A stretch of 64,000 bases of DNA. Origin: Spongiibacteraceae bacterium (lineage in GTDB: Bacteria > Pseudomonadota > Gammaproteobacteria > Pseudomonadales > Dasaniaceae). Both the position numbers and the translations under genes were made by a program. A model generated the notes under the pieces. It made no database searches, was not told the DNA's origin, and saw only the letters and a program-made list of their open reading frames with translations. Of the stretch, positions 48,426-57,265 are shown piece after piece. The DNA lies in contig JAUXHA010000002.1 of the NCBI GenBank assembly GCA_030621845.1, forward strand, positions 1 to 64,000. The letters run 5' to 3'. The stretch's first letter is position 1. Every line of letters starts with the position of its first letter.

Positions 48426-48439
48426 GGCTTTATTATTGC
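48426..48439 (+). promoter_or_regulatory. Sigma-54-type -24/-12 promoter upstream of the PEP-CTERM gene
   Basis: The sequence TGGCTTTATTATTGCG contains GG (48426-48427) and GC (48438-48439) exactly ten bases apart, with TGGC and TTGC half-sites. It lies about 130 nt upstream of the ATG at 48568. Sigma-54 promoters are known upstream of many PEP-CTERM genes. Confidence 0.65.
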
Positions 48440-48567
48440 GTTATAAATAGTGCTAATAATAACAATGTCCATTATAACGATTTTCTGGACTGACTTTAGC
48501 AAAAAAAGATAACAATAATCCCGTGCTAAGTACCGGGTAACTCGAGTGATATAAAAGGACATTCATT

Positions 48568-49152
48568 ATGAGCTATAAAATACTACTGGGCGCAGTACTA
48601 AGTATTGCCGCTCTGGGCGCAAACGCCGCCACCTGTACGTCTTCTGGCACTGTTGGTCCCAAAGTGGTCACCGCCTCGCTGGCCTCCACCGTCAGTGATC
48701 TGGTCGGTTCAGCAGCCGGCGATGGCTGTACCGCCATGGCACAAGGTAATCTCGACAATATGGGGCCAATCACCGTATTCGGGGAAACCTGGTACCTGAT
48801 TCAAAGCGACGTTGAAGCCAATGACGGTTCTTCTGGTGCTTTAACCCTGAGCGATACTTCCGGCGACGCTGGTGACAGCAGGAGCGGCACCTGGTCTATT
48901 GATCTGTCACAGACCGGTAGTTACGATACCTTTGTGGTCGGCCTTAAGCCCGATGGCGGCTTTGTCTATTACAATGTCGGTGATGAGACCTCAGGCACTT
49001 ATGGCAGTCTCACTGATGAGGACGACCTCAGCCACGGCCTGTCCCACGCTAACCTTTACGGCATGGTGTCAGAAGTACCGGTTCCCGCTGCGGCCTGGCT
49101 CTTCGGTTCTGCGCTGATTGGATTGGCCGGCCTGACTCGAAAGAGAGCTTAA
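48568..49152 (+). CDS. PEP-CTERM (VPxPAAxWLFGS-type) sorting-signal protein
   Basis: The 194-residue product has a signal peptide (MSYKILLGAVLSIAALGANA) and a Gly/Ser/Thr/Asp-rich body. Its C-terminal sorting tripartite is VPVPAAAWLFGSALIGLAGL followed by TRKRA. That tail directs processing by exosortase/EpsH at the cell envelope, often with exopolysaccharide. The body has two early Cys residues (CTSSGT, GDGCTAM) and a SYDTFVVGLKPDGGFVYYNV segment that I cannot assign. AAAGGA precedes the ATG. It is a single-gene unit with its own promoter and terminator; no exosortase is in the window. Confidence 0.93.
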   Translation: MSYKILLGAVLSIAALGANAATCTSSGTVGPKVVTASLASTVSDLVGSAAGDGCTAMAQGNLDNMGPITVFGETWYLIQSDVEANDGSSGALTLSDTSGDAGDSRSGTWSIDLSQTGSYDTFVVGLKPDGGFVYYNVGDETSGTYGSLTDEDDLSHGLSHANLYGMVSEVPVPAAAWLFGSALIGLAGLTRKRA

Positions 49153-49159
49153 TTGCCCC

Positions 49160-49197
49160 GATGTAAAAAAACCCGCTAATGCGGGTTTTTTTACATC
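49160..49197. terminator. Perfect 17-bp inverted-repeat bidirectional terminator
   Basis: GATGTAAAAAAACCCGC and its exact reverse complement flank a TAAT loop. The GC-rich core (ACCCGC/GCGGGT) is followed by seven T residues on either strand, so it serves both the PEP-CTERM gene and the convergent NTF2-like gene. Confidence 0.92.
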
Positions 49198-49212
49198 ACT
49201 CAATAAGAAAAT

Positions 49213-49671
49213 CTAAGCCTGAACTGGTTTCACCAGTACCTGAATCCGCTCATCGCGCTGTTCCATTTGCTCCAATAGCCTTTTATAGCCGGTATAGGCA
49301 ATCTTCCAGTCACCATCCACTTTGACATAATTATCGTTATAGAGCGCACTACCGCTAATAGTGATGTTCTCTTCCAGATTGATAAAAATATCCTGCAAAT
49401 ACCAGATACCGGTTGCGGTATCACCCTCTACCGTTATTTCAGGGTGGTGCCCGGTGTGCATACCAAATTTAGTGGGGGTAAATGAGTCTTTATAAAACTG
49501 CTCCAGTTCAACCCAGCCATTTAAGGTGAATTCGTAATGCCCCCCCTTAAAATAGGCCTCAGCATCGTCGGTAAATACCGTTTTCAAACCCGCCAGGTCA
49601 CAGGTATCAAGAAAACGAAAATAACGCGCCTTCAACTGCTTGATCAGTTCTATCGCTTCCAGGTCTAACAT
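49213..49671 (-). CDS. NTF2-like/SnoaL-like domain protein
   Basis: The 152-residue protein has the cone-shaped NTF2-like fold pattern: an N-terminal helix with LKARYFRFLDTCDLAGLKTV, FTDDAEAYFKGG, GMHTGHHPEITVEGDTATG IWYLQD and a C-terminal WKIAYTGYKRLLEQ strand. Family members include polyketide cyclases, dehydratases and isomerases as well as proteins of unknown role. It lies 14 nt downstream of rapA on the same strand, so the two may be co-transcribed. Confidence 0.85.
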   Translation of the reverse strand: MLDLEAIELIKQLKARYFRFLDTCDLAGLKTVFTDDAEAYFKGGHYEFTLNGWVELEQFYKDSFTPTKFGMHTGHHPEITVEGDTATGIWYLQDIFINLEENITISGSALYNDNYVKVDGDWKIAYTGYKRLLEQMEQRDERIQVLVKPVQA

Positions 49672-49685
49672 GGCAATACCTCGGT

Positions 49686-52568
49686 TTATTCAGTAATCAC
49701 AGCAAGCCGCACAGCATCGAGTTTAATCTGCGCGACACTTAAATAATGTTTTAACTCGCCCGTTTCAGCCAGTAAATAATCAATTTCCTGCTGGCGTATA
49801 TTCGGATTGACTGCCGCCAGTGCCTGCAATCGCTGACACTCAGCCCGCTGCAGCGCGTCCATTGTTTCAGCCGCCGCCTCGACAATACCCTGCTGCTGCG
49901 CCGCCGCCAAGTGTTCCGCCTGCTCAACCATGGTAACAATTTGCTGGCGGGTATGACGGACAAAATCCTGGGCGCTGCGTTTAGGGGTTTTCTTCCCCAG
50001 CTTACTAAAATGGGCTTCGGTGAGCACCTCACTGAGATTATTAGCCAGGCTATCAACCACCACACGCACAGTGGTCAACGGCAAGTAACGATGTAATTGC
50101 AGGGCCGCGGGTGCGGAGCAACTGACGATAAAAATTGCCTCCAGCAGTATCGTACCCGCTTTTAACGGGGGCAGTTTCATGGTGCAAAAAGCGGTATTAC
50201 CAAAATCGCTACCCAGCACCATATCCATGGCCCCGATTACCATCGGATGCTCCCAGGTGAGATAGTGCATATCCTCCCGGGACAATGCCATATCACGCTG
50301 GTAGGTAGCGGTTATGCCATCTTCCGGCAATGCGGGAAAGCTGTGGCCCAGCATGTGGTCACCGGGGCGCAATACCACACTCACCGCCGTGTGGTGCTCC
50401 TGATCGACGCCATATTGGTCAAATACCTGCTCCATATAAGCGGACAGTGCCTGGCGCTGTTCCTGCTCCAGCATCGCCTCAACGATCTGGTCGGCACGCT
50501 CGGTATCACAGGAATTTAATTCCAGCAAACGATCGCGGCCCCGCTGCAGTTCAGCCACCAATCGCTGCGCACTGCGACGAGTATCGTCCAGTACACGCTC
50601 AAAGGCCGACTGATCACCCGCGTTGTGCAAGCAGGCACTCAAGCTGAGCTCAAATTCCCGATACAGGGTTTGCCCTATGGCACAACTTTGCTCAAAGGCA
50701 TTAACGCCTTCGTGGTACCAGCGCAGTAGCAGCTGCTGGGTACTGCCTTCATAACAGGGCACATGTAGCTGCACTGTGTGGCGCTGGCCAATACGATCAA
50801 GGCGACCAATGCGCTGCTCCAGTAGATCCGGGTTCAAGGGCAAATCAAACAACACCAGCTGGTGGGAAAACTGGAAGTTGCGCCCTTCGCTGCCAATCTC
50901 GGAACAGATTAATACCTGGGCGCCCTCCTCGTCATCGGCAAAATAAGCCGCTGCCCGATCGCGCGCCACCAGCGATAAGCCTTCATGGAATACCGAGGAA
51001 TGAACCCCGTGCTTTAACCGCAACTGCTGCTCCAATGCCAGCGCTGTTGTGGCCAAAGCACATATCACCAGGATTTTATTACCGCGCTGCTGCTTCAGGA
51101 AGTCAGCCAGCCAACGCACCCGCGGATCCTCGGTTAACCACTGCTCACCCAGCAAGCGCTCGGGGTGCAGCAGGTCTTCAATACGGGCTTGCGGGGCGCG
51201 GGCAACATAGGCATCGGGCGCGGGCAAATAATGGGCATGTAATTCACGCTGGGGGAAACCCGCCACCGAGGCGCGCGTATTGCGGAACAATACCCGTCCG
51301 GTGCCATGGCGATCAAGTAACTCGCGAACCAGGCGTTTGAGGGTTGCAGCAGAATCAAGCTCGGCATTGTCGAACTCGGCATTTAATGCCTGCAAAGCCG
51401 GTTCACCCAAAAATGCGCCGAGCTGCTGCTGTACTGATTCCGTTGCTAATTGCGTCAAGGCATCCTCTGCCAGCAGTTGTTGTACCAGTGTATTCACCGG
51501 GGCATAACGAGCCTCTTCGGCACGAAAAGCATCAAAATCAAAATAGCGGGCGGGATCCAGCAAGCGCAGACGCGCAAAGTGACTTTCAATACCCAGTTGC
51601 TCGGGGGTGGCCGTTAATAGCAATAAACCCCTGGCTTGCCGGGACAAGAGATCAATCGCCTGATAGGCCGGGCTGACCTGTTGCTCACTCCACTCCAGAT
51701 GATGCGCTTCATCCACCACCAGCAGATCCCAGTCAGCCGCAACAGCCTGTTCGAGACGCCCCGCCTGCCCACTGAGAAAGGACAGGGTGCACAGTACCAA
51801 TTGGGCGCTCTCAAAAGGATTACCCTCCCCCGATTCCATCAGGGCAATACAGCGCTGTTCATCGAGAATGGTAAAAAACAGATTAAAACGCCGCAACATT
51901 TCCACCAGCCACTGGTGAACCAGGCTGTCGGGTACCACCACCATTACCCGACTGGCGCGACCGCTAATCAGTTGTTGATGGATAATCAGACCCGCTTCAA
52001 TGGTCTTGCCCAGCCCCACTTCATCAGCCAGTAATACCCGCGGCGCATAGCGTCTGGCTGTTTCGCTGGCAATATAAAGCTGATGAGGTAATAGCTGGAT
52101 ACGCGCGCCCAGTAAACCGGCTACCGGTGATTGTTGTTGCTGACGGATATAACGGAGTGTATCACTGCGCAACTGAAACGCGCGATTGTCATCAATTTGG
52201 CCGGCAAACAAGCGCTCCTGTGGCTTGCTGAACTGGACAAAACTGTCCAGCTCCAGCTCGGGCAATACCACCGACTGATCATGGTCATCGCTGCCCAAAT
52301 AGATCAGGCTGCCATTGCGCTCCTCCACTTCAGTAATCAGTATCGACTCACCATCGATATTATTAACCCGCTGGCCCACTTCATAACGCACCCGGCTCAG
52401 GGGCGCGTTGTCAATGGCATAGGTACGCTGTTCACCCGCGGCGGGAAAGCTGATTTCAACCCGGCGACTGGCAATTTCAAGCACAATACCCAGGCCCAGT
52501 TCTGATTCAGTATTGCTGACCCAGCGTTGACCGGGATGAAAAGATAATGCAGCCACAAATACACTCAA
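49686..52568 (-). CDS. rapA: RNA polymerase-associated ATPase RapA
   Basis: RapA is a Swi2/Snf2-type translocase that binds RNA polymerase and recycles it from stalled post-termination complexes. The 960-residue protein has N-terminal Tudor-like regions (GQRWVSNTESELGLG), Walker A in ADEVGLGKT (about 182-189), DEAH in LLVVDEAHHLEW and the second helicase lobe (ICSEIGSEGRNFQF, LEQRIGRLDRIGQRH). The long C-terminal RapA-specific region follows. The open frame begins at a TTG; in-frame GTG codons two and four residues later are alternatives, and none has a clear ribosome binding site. Confidence 0.95.
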   Translation of the reverse strand: MSVFVAALSFHPGQRWVSNTESELGLGIVLEIASRRVEISFPAAGEQRTYAIDNAPLSRVRYEVGQRVNNIDGESILITEVEERNGSLIYLGSDDHDQSVVLPELELDSFVQFSKPQERLFAGQIDDNRAFQLRSDTLRYIRQQQQSPVAGLLGARIQLLPHQLYIASETARRYAPRVLLADEVGLGKTIEAGLIIHQQLISGRASRVMVVVPDSLVHQWLVEMLRRFNLFFTILDEQRCIALMESGEGNPFESAQLVLCTLSFLSGQAGRLEQAVAADWDLLVVDEAHHLEWSEQQVSPAYQAIDLLSRQARGLLLLTATPEQLGIESHFARLRLLDPARYFDFDAFRAEEARYAPVNTLVQQLLAEDALTQLATESVQQQLGAFLGEPALQALNAEFDNAELDSAATLKRLVRELLDRHGTGRVLFRNTRASVAGFPQRELHAHYLPAPDAYVARAPQARIEDLLHPERLLGEQWLTEDPRVRWLADFLKQQRGNKILVICALATTALALEQQLRLKHGVHSSVFHEGLSLVARDRAAAYFADDEEGAQVLICSEIGSEGRNFQFSHQLVLFDLPLNPDLLEQRIGRLDRIGQRHTVQLHVPCYEGSTQQLLLRWYHEGVNAFEQSCAIGQTLYREFELSLSACLHNAGDQSAFERVLDDTRRSAQRLVAELQRGRDRLLELNSCDTERADQIVEAMLEQEQRQALSAYMEQVFDQYGVDQEHHTAVSVVLRPGDHMLGHSFPALPEDGITATYQRDMALSREDMHYLTWEHPMVIGAMDMVLGSDFGNTAFCTMKLPPLKAGTILLEAIFIVSCSAPAALQLHRYLPLTTVRVVVDSLANNLSEVLTEAHFSKLGKKTPKRSAQDFVRHTRQQIVTMVEQAEHLAAAQQQGIVEAAAETMDALQRAECQRLQALAAVNPNIRQQEIDYLLAETGELKHYLSVAQIKLDAVRLAVITE

Positions 52569-52703
52569 TTAATCACAGAGGCGGCGGATAATAAGGGGTT
52601 ATTCACCGGGGAACAAGCGCAATTCACCGACAGCATAGACAGCCCCTGCCTATTCGGTATGATAGGCGCTCAGCACCCCGTGCAACCTGATTAAGGCCGA
52701 ACC

Positions 52704-53864
52704 ATGATCGACAGTATTAAAACGTTTCTGAAGCTGGAAAGTGCCGGGGGGATACTGTTAATTTTTGCCACGGTGCTGGCACTGGTGTTTGCCAACACCG
52801 ATCTTACCGCTGCTTACAAGGCGTTTTTACGCATACCTGTTGAAATCCGCTTCGCCGATTTCGAAATTGCCAAACCCTTACTGCTGTGGGTCAACGATGG
52901 CCTAATGGCAGTTTTCTTTTTCCTGGTTGGATTGGAACTAAAACGGGAACTGATAGACGGTGAATTATCCCAGGCCAATAAACTGATACTGCCCACCGTT
53001 GCCGCCGTTGGCGGCATGGTGGTACCGGCAGCCATTTATATCTGGTTCAATCAGGGAGACGCGGCGGCTATGGACGGATGGGCCATTCCCGCCGCCACCG
53101 ATATCGCCTTTAGCCTGGGTATTCTCTCCCTGCTCGGCACCCGCGTCCCGGCCAGCCTGAAAATCTTCCTGGTATCGCTGGCCATTATTGATGATATCGG
53201 TGCCATCATTATCATTGCGCTGTTCTACACCTCGGACTTATCGGTACTGTCCCTGAGCATTGCCGGTGCCTGCCTGGTGATTTTATTTACGATGAATCGC
53301 CGCGGCGTAGAAAGTTTGCCACCCTATATGCTGGTTGGATTGGTGATGTGGGCCTCGGTGCTGAAATCAGGGGTACACGCCACCCTGGCGGGGGTCGCGC
53401 TGGCATTTTTTATCCCCTATGCCACCCGGGATGGCCGCTCACCGGTAAAAGAACTGGAACACGAACTGCACCCCTCGGTCGCCTTTGTCATCCTGCCACT
53501 GTTTGCCTTTGTTAATGCCGGCGTGGTGCTGGATGAACGCGCCATCAGTAGTATCTTCACATCAATTCCTATCGGTATTGCCGCCGGCTTATTCTTTGGC
53601 AAGCAAATCGGGATTTTCCTGTTTAGCTGGTTGGCGGTAACCTTAAAACTGGCGCCCGCGCCCAATATGCGCTGGAGCGAAGTCTATGGCGTGTCGATTC
53701 TCTGCGGTATTGGTTTTACCATGAGTTTGTTTATCAGCTCACTGGCCTTTGAACAAAACGGTATGGATTATTTGCCGGTAGACCGGCTGGGCATTCTGAT
53801 CGGTTCTTTTGCGGCGGCACTGGTCGGCTATCTGTATTTAAATTTCATCCTGCCAAAGAAATAG
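52704..53864 (+). CDS. nhaA: Na+/H+ antiporter NhaA
   Basis: NhaA exports Na+ in exchange for protons across the inner membrane and controls pH and salt tolerance. The 386-residue product has about twelve membrane segments. The ion-binding aspartate pair is in LAIIDDIGAIIIIALFY, PAATDIAFSLGIL carries a further conserved Asp, and FIPYATRDGRSP is kept. Length matches the family. It ends one base before the convergent lipoprotein gene. Confidence 0.96.
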   Translation: MIDSIKTFLKLESAGGILLIFATVLALVFANTDLTAAYKAFLRIPVEIRFADFEIAKPLLLWVNDGLMAVFFFLVGLELKRELIDGELSQANKLILPTVAAVGGMVVPAAIYIWFNQGDAAAMDGWAIPAATDIAFSLGILSLLGTRVPASLKIFLVSLAIIDDIGAIIIIALFYTSDLSVLSLSIAGACLVILFTMNRRGVESLPPYMLVGLVMWASVLKSGVHATLAGVALAFFIPYATRDGRSPVKELEHELHPSVAFVILPLFAFVNAGVVLDERAISSIFTSIPIGIAAGLFFGKQIGIFLFSWLAVTLKLAPAPNMRWSEVYGVSILCGIGFTMSLFISSLAFEQNGMDYLPVDRLGILIGSFAAALVGYLYLNFILPKK

Positions 53865-53865
53865 C

Positions 53866-54435
53866 TTAATCCCGGTCGGGAAAGCCACGGAACATTTTCC
53901 CGGTAATCCGGGTAAGGCTTTGTCGCAGGGCATTATCGCTGGGTGATTCATCCTCTACCAGCTGTTGCCCCACTGCCCGCCACAGTTTTTTTCCTGCCGG
54001 ATCGGTCAATTCCAGCGCCAGCTTGGCCCTTTGAATATACGGGTTCACCGGGTGATTATAAATCCGTGTGTTATTAACATCGTCGCCAAGATCCCGCGCG
54101 GCAGCGGCCTCATCGGTGGGGGAAATAATTCCGCCCTGATCCGCCTCAAGACTGACCAGGTATTGATAAGCCACCAGAAAATCAGCCTGCTCCCGGCCAG
54201 CCATTTGGTACCCTCGCCTCTGCAACTGTTCATTAACCTGTACGCGCAGTATGGCGTCCACCTTAAAAATCACTTCCTCCCTGCCGGAATTATTCACCAT
54301 AGGCGTATTTTCCCAAGCATAGAACTGGTGCTGGCTGGCATCAAACAGGCTCTTTTCAGCGACCTCTACTTTCATCCCCGTACAAGCTGAAAGTAGCACC
54401 AGTGGTAACAAAATCAGTAATCTCAACACCATCAC
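53866..54435 (-). CDS. DUF4136 family lipoprotein
   Basis: The 189-residue protein has a lipoprotein signal peptide ending in the lipobox LLSAC (Cys18). The next residues are TGMKV, so sorting to the outer membrane is plausible. The DUF4136 domain follows: YAWENTPMVNN, QVNEQLQRRGYQMAGREQADFLVAYQY, and ALELTDPAGKKLWRAVGQQ. Function is unknown. It is convergent with nhaA. Confidence 0.88.
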   Translation of the reverse strand: MMVLRLLILLPLVLLSACTGMKVEVAEKSLFDASQHQFYAWENTPMVNNSGREEVIFKVDAILRVQVNEQLQRRGYQMAGREQADFLVAYQYLVSLEADQGGIISPTDEAAAARDLGDDVNNTRIYNHPVNPYIQRAKLALELTDPAGKKLWRAVGQQLVEDESPSDNALRQSLTRITGKMFRGFPDRD

Positions 54436-54523
54436 TCCGCCGCGAGAAAAATCCCATCATACACGGGCGTAGGGACAATGAGAAATGGCGCTAGACTACC
54501 TGCCCCGGCGCTATCAGAAATCA

Positions 54524-55633
54524 TCAAGCAAACAATGCTAACTGCTCACCGCACTCTCCATTGCGTGCCCCATTGCGCGTCTCATTGCCTTCCCCATTAC
54601 GCTCCTGGAAACGTACCCCCATCCCCAATAAACGCACCGGCAAACCATCCCCCCGACTAATAGACTGCTGGTACAACTGCTGGAACAGGCTGATTCCAGG
54701 TACTCCAGTACTCACACATTCCCGGTGGGTAGACTGGAAATTATTGAATTTAATTTTCACAAATTGCTTGCTGACCCGATAGCCGGCATCAATCGTCTGC
54801 AGACGATGAATCAATCGCTGATACAATTCCGGCAGCTGCAACAAACAGCGATCAAACCCCCGCAGGTCAGCCATATATGTGTGCTCAACACTCAGGGATT
54901 TCCTGCGCCGACCGCTTTTAACTGGCCGATCATCAATGCCGCGGCTCAATTCATAAAGACGCTGGCCAAAACTGCCAAAACGATCCGTCAGCTCAAACAC
55001 TGAGAATGCCCTTAACCCGGCACAGTCCACCACGCCCATGCGCCGAAGTTTTTCCGCCGTCACCCGGCCCACCCCGAACAGTCGCTTAACCGGTAATTGC
55101 TGCACAAAAGCATCTACCCGCTGTGGGGGAATAACACAGAGGCCATTGGGCTTGTTCCAGTCACTGCCGACTTTCGCCAGGAATTTGTTCGGCGCCACTC
55201 CCGCTGACAGGGTAATCCCCACTTCCCGCTCCACCCGTCGGCGAATTTCCCGGGCAATCCCAGTGGCGCTTTCAGCACCGCTGACATCAAGAAAGGCTTC
55301 ATCCAGGGAAAGTGGTTCGAGCAACTCGGTATAGTCCATGAATATTTCGCGAATCTGCTCGGCAGCAAGGCGGTATTGCTCCATCCGGTGAGGAAGCAAT
55401 AACAATTCCGGGCAACGTTTTTGCGCCGTCACCGTTGCCATCGCTGAATGCACACCAAAGGCACGGGCAGGATAATTACAGGTAGCAATGACACCGCGAC
55501 GCGACGCCGCCCCGCCGATGGCAATCGGCCGATTGCGCAAGGAAGGATTGTCTCGCATTTCAACGGCAGCAAAAAAACAATCACAATCGAGATGGATAAT
55601 TTTTCTGGCAGGCTCAATAGCTGCCTGTAACAT
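54524..55633 (-). CDS. dinB: DNA polymerase IV (Y-family, translesion)
   Basis: Pol IV performs error-prone synthesis past damaged bases. The 369-residue product has HLDCDCFFAAVEMRDNPSLR with the first catalytic Asp, the SLDEAFLDVSG motif with the second acidic pair, the FGVGRVTAEKLRRMG helix-hairpin-helix and the little-finger domain. The end (QERNGEGNETRNGARNGECG, then EQLALFA) is a short NG-rich repeat tract finishing in a beta-clamp-like QLALF motif. A LexA box ends the region 15 nt upstream of the ATG at 55633, so the gene is expected to be SOS-induced. Confidence 0.96.
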   Translation of the reverse strand: MLQAAIEPARKIIHLDCDCFFAAVEMRDNPSLRNRPIAIGGAASRRGVIATCNYPARAFGVHSAMATVTAQKRCPELLLLPHRMEQYRLAAEQIREIFMDYTELLEPLSLDEAFLDVSGAESATGIAREIRRRVEREVGITLSAGVAPNKFLAKVGSDWNKPNGLCVIPPQRVDAFVQQLPVKRLFGVGRVTAEKLRRMGVVDCAGLRAFSVFELTDRFGSFGQRLYELSRGIDDRPVKSGRRRKSLSVEHTYMADLRGFDRCLLQLPELYQRLIHRLQTIDAGYRVSKQFVKIKFNNFQSTHRECVSTGVPGISLFQQLYQQSISRGDGLPVRLLGMGVRFQERNGEGNETRNGARNGECGEQLALFA

Positions 55634-55647
55634 TCAAGCACCAATAA

Positions 55648-55663
55648 CTGTATTTTTATACAG
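55648..55663 (-). promoter_or_regulatory. LexA-type SOS box of dinB
   Basis: CTG-TATTTTTATA-CAG matches the CTG-N10-CAG operator and has the flanking A and TAT bases of strong sites. It starts 15 nt upstream of the dinB ATG on the minus strand. dinB is a standard LexA target, which supports using the same motif for the gene at 35646. Confidence 0.9.
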
Positions 55664-55771
55664 TATAAGTGTTTTCCGAAAAATCACCAATTTTACACTC
55701 GCCGCGCTCCGGATGACGGCAAGCTCAAGCACAGGCTATAATAGCTGCCGAGCTTATTTATGGAGAAAACC

Positions 55772-56179
55772 ATGTCATTAGGCAGTTGGGATCCCAACAC
55801 GACAACAGCTGAATCGAATTTTTACATCGATAATAAACAACTGGAGCAGTTTATTGAACTCAGTCATCAGCAGCAACTGGAGCAACTGGCCGCAGGGCTC
55901 TCTCCTGCACAACAACAGGAACAGGCAGGCTTGATGACACAAAGCAAGGAATGCTGGTTTACCGCCGCCGAGCACTTTGACGACGAGCAGATTATCGCCC
56001 TGATGCGCTTCTTTACCCTGGCTGAGCAATTACCTGGCTGGGAAGCAGGCGATAAATCACCGGTTATCTGGCTGGGAAAAGTGTTAAAGAAACGCGGCAG
56101 CGGTATCGATCGGGAGCTAGTATTATGGATTAAAGCCCATAGCAAAAATCAATATTTGCCCCATGGCAGCCTGCTCTAG
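55772..56179 (+). CDS. Hypothetical 135-residue protein
   Basis: I do not recognise a named family. The protein is soluble and rich in Gln and Glu, with helices such as QLEQFIELSHQQQLEQLAAG. Conserved-looking aromatic patches are ECWFTAAEHFDDEQIIALMR, FFTLAEQLPGWEAGDKSPVI and LWIKAHSKNQYLPHGSLL. I chose the ATG at 55772, with GGAG 7 nt upstream, over the ATG at 55760, which lies inside that site. It is divergent from dinB. Confidence 0.72.
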   Translation: MSLGSWDPNTTTAESNFYIDNKQLEQFIELSHQQQLEQLAAGLSPAQQQEQAGLMTQSKECWFTAAEHFDDEQIIALMRFFTLAEQLPGWEAGDKSPVIWLGKVLKKRGSGIDRELVLWIKAHSKNQYLPHGSLL

Positions 56180-56201
56180 GTGTCACTGGCAGTGCCAGTG
56201 A

Positions 56202-56489
56202 CTATTTCCCTTGGTTGAACTTTGCCAGTTGCTCATCGGTGGCTTCACGCTGGTACTTCGATTTCCATTCCGAATAGGACATCCCGTACACCCGCTCGCG
56301 AGCACTGTCATAATCAACATCCACCCCCCGCTCTTCAGCGGCAGCCATATACCATTTGGATAAACAGTTGCGGCAAAAACCCGCTAAATTCATTAACTCA
56401 ATATTCTGGGCATCTTTGCGGCTGTCCAGGTGTTCCAGTAAGCGGCGAAAAACCGCCGCCTCAATTTCAGTGCTAGTGTGGTCTGGCAT
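56202..56489 (-). CDS. DUF1244 family protein
   Basis: The 95-residue protein matches the DUF1244 family: AAVFRRLLEHLDSRKDAQNI, ELMNLAGFCRNCLSKWYMAA and VYGMSYSEWKSKYQREATDE. Two Cys in CRNC could bind metal, but that is not established. I chose the ATG at 56489 with GGGAGAG upstream over a longer frame. It is convergent with the previous gene. Function is unknown. Confidence 0.93.
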   Translation of the reverse strand: MPDHTSTEIEAAVFRRLLEHLDSRKDAQNIELMNLAGFCRNCLSKWYMAAAEERGVDVDYDSARERVYGMSYSEWKSKYQREATDEQLAKFNQGK

Positions 56490-56731
56490 ACGTCTCTCCC
56501 GGTTGCAGAACATCGTCAAAGGTATCGCTTAACGAGTATATTCTAATGAAGCATCCCCGTGGAATTTAAAACAAATTTCAGTAAAAAAGTTTCTCCAGGG
56601 GAAAATGAGAAAACTCTTTTTTCGCGTTACATTTGTATTAGTTGTCTTTATGCCTATCTTTACGTGTCAACGTTCAAAAAGGCGGGTATAATTCGCGCGC
56701 TTTTTATTCAACTCTACTAAGGATTTATTTT

Positions 56732-57217
56732 ATGGCCGCTGCAAAAAAAACTGCAAACCCTATTACGCAATTGGAAAAAGAAATTGTCCAACTCCAGGCA
56801 AAACTAAGCAAAGCGCGCACTAAACTACTGAGCGATGCCAGTAAAGCGGCGATCAAAGCTGGTAAAGACACAGAAAAAGCCAAAAAAGCAGTTGTCGCTA
56901 CACAGAAAAAACTGGCTACTGCCCGCAAGGCAAAAACATCCGCCAGCAGTAAAAAACAGCTTGAAAGCGCCCGTACAGCTCTGGCCAATGCAAAGACCGC
57001 CGAAGTAACGGCCAGGGCTGCTGCAAAAACAGCCAAAGCCGATGTTGCCAGTGCCAAAGCCACTATCAGTAACGCTGCCGCAATAGCTAAAGCCGAAACG
57101 GCGGTATTAAAAGCACAGGCGATTAAAGATACCGCTGCCGCGAAAAACAAGGCAAAAGTAAAAAAGCCCGCGAAAAAAACCAAAGCGCCTGCCAAGAAGA
57201 AGCGCGCTGCCAAGTAA
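56732..57217 (+). CDS. Lys/Ala-rich histone H1-like protein (AlgP-like)
   Basis: The 161-residue protein is almost wholly Ala, Lys, Thr and Ser, with heptad-like coiled-coil repeats (LEKEIVQLQAKLSKARTKLL, AAAKTAKADVASAKATISNA). It ends in a strongly basic tail (KKPAKKTKAPAKKKRAAK). Such proteins bind DNA and resemble the eukaryotic histone H1 tail and AlgP of Pseudomonas. The role may be nucleoid structuring or stationary-phase gene control. AAGGA lies about 9 nt before the ATG at 56732. A long upstream region of about 200 nt is AT-rich. Confidence 0.85.
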   Translation: MAAAKKTANPITQLEKEIVQLQAKLSKARTKLLSDASKAAIKAGKDTEKAKKAVVATQKKLATARKAKTSASSKKQLESARTALANAKTAEVTARAAAKTAKADVASAKATISNAAAIAKAETAVLKAQAIKDTAAAKNKAKVKKPAKKTKAPAKKKRAAK

Positions 57218-57232
57218 ACACCTGCCCCGACT

Positions 57233-57265
57233 AAGCAAGCGCTGTTTTTAAAACAGCGCTTGCTT
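57233..57265. terminator. 16-bp inverted repeat between convergent genes
   Basis: AAGCAAGCGCTGTTTT and its exact reverse complement are separated by one T, giving a 33-nt near-perfect palindrome. It ends at the stop codon of the convergent SDR gene. It lacks a downstream T run, so it is a weaker terminator or a cruciform rather than a classical one. Confidence 0.6.

Noticed and set aside
56725-57213. 162-codon hydrophobic frame antisense to the Lys/Ala-rich gene
   Set aside because: It is the complement of Lys and Ala codons, which give Phe and Ala/Ser in antisense. The sense gene has a ribosome binding site and a coiled-coil pattern.
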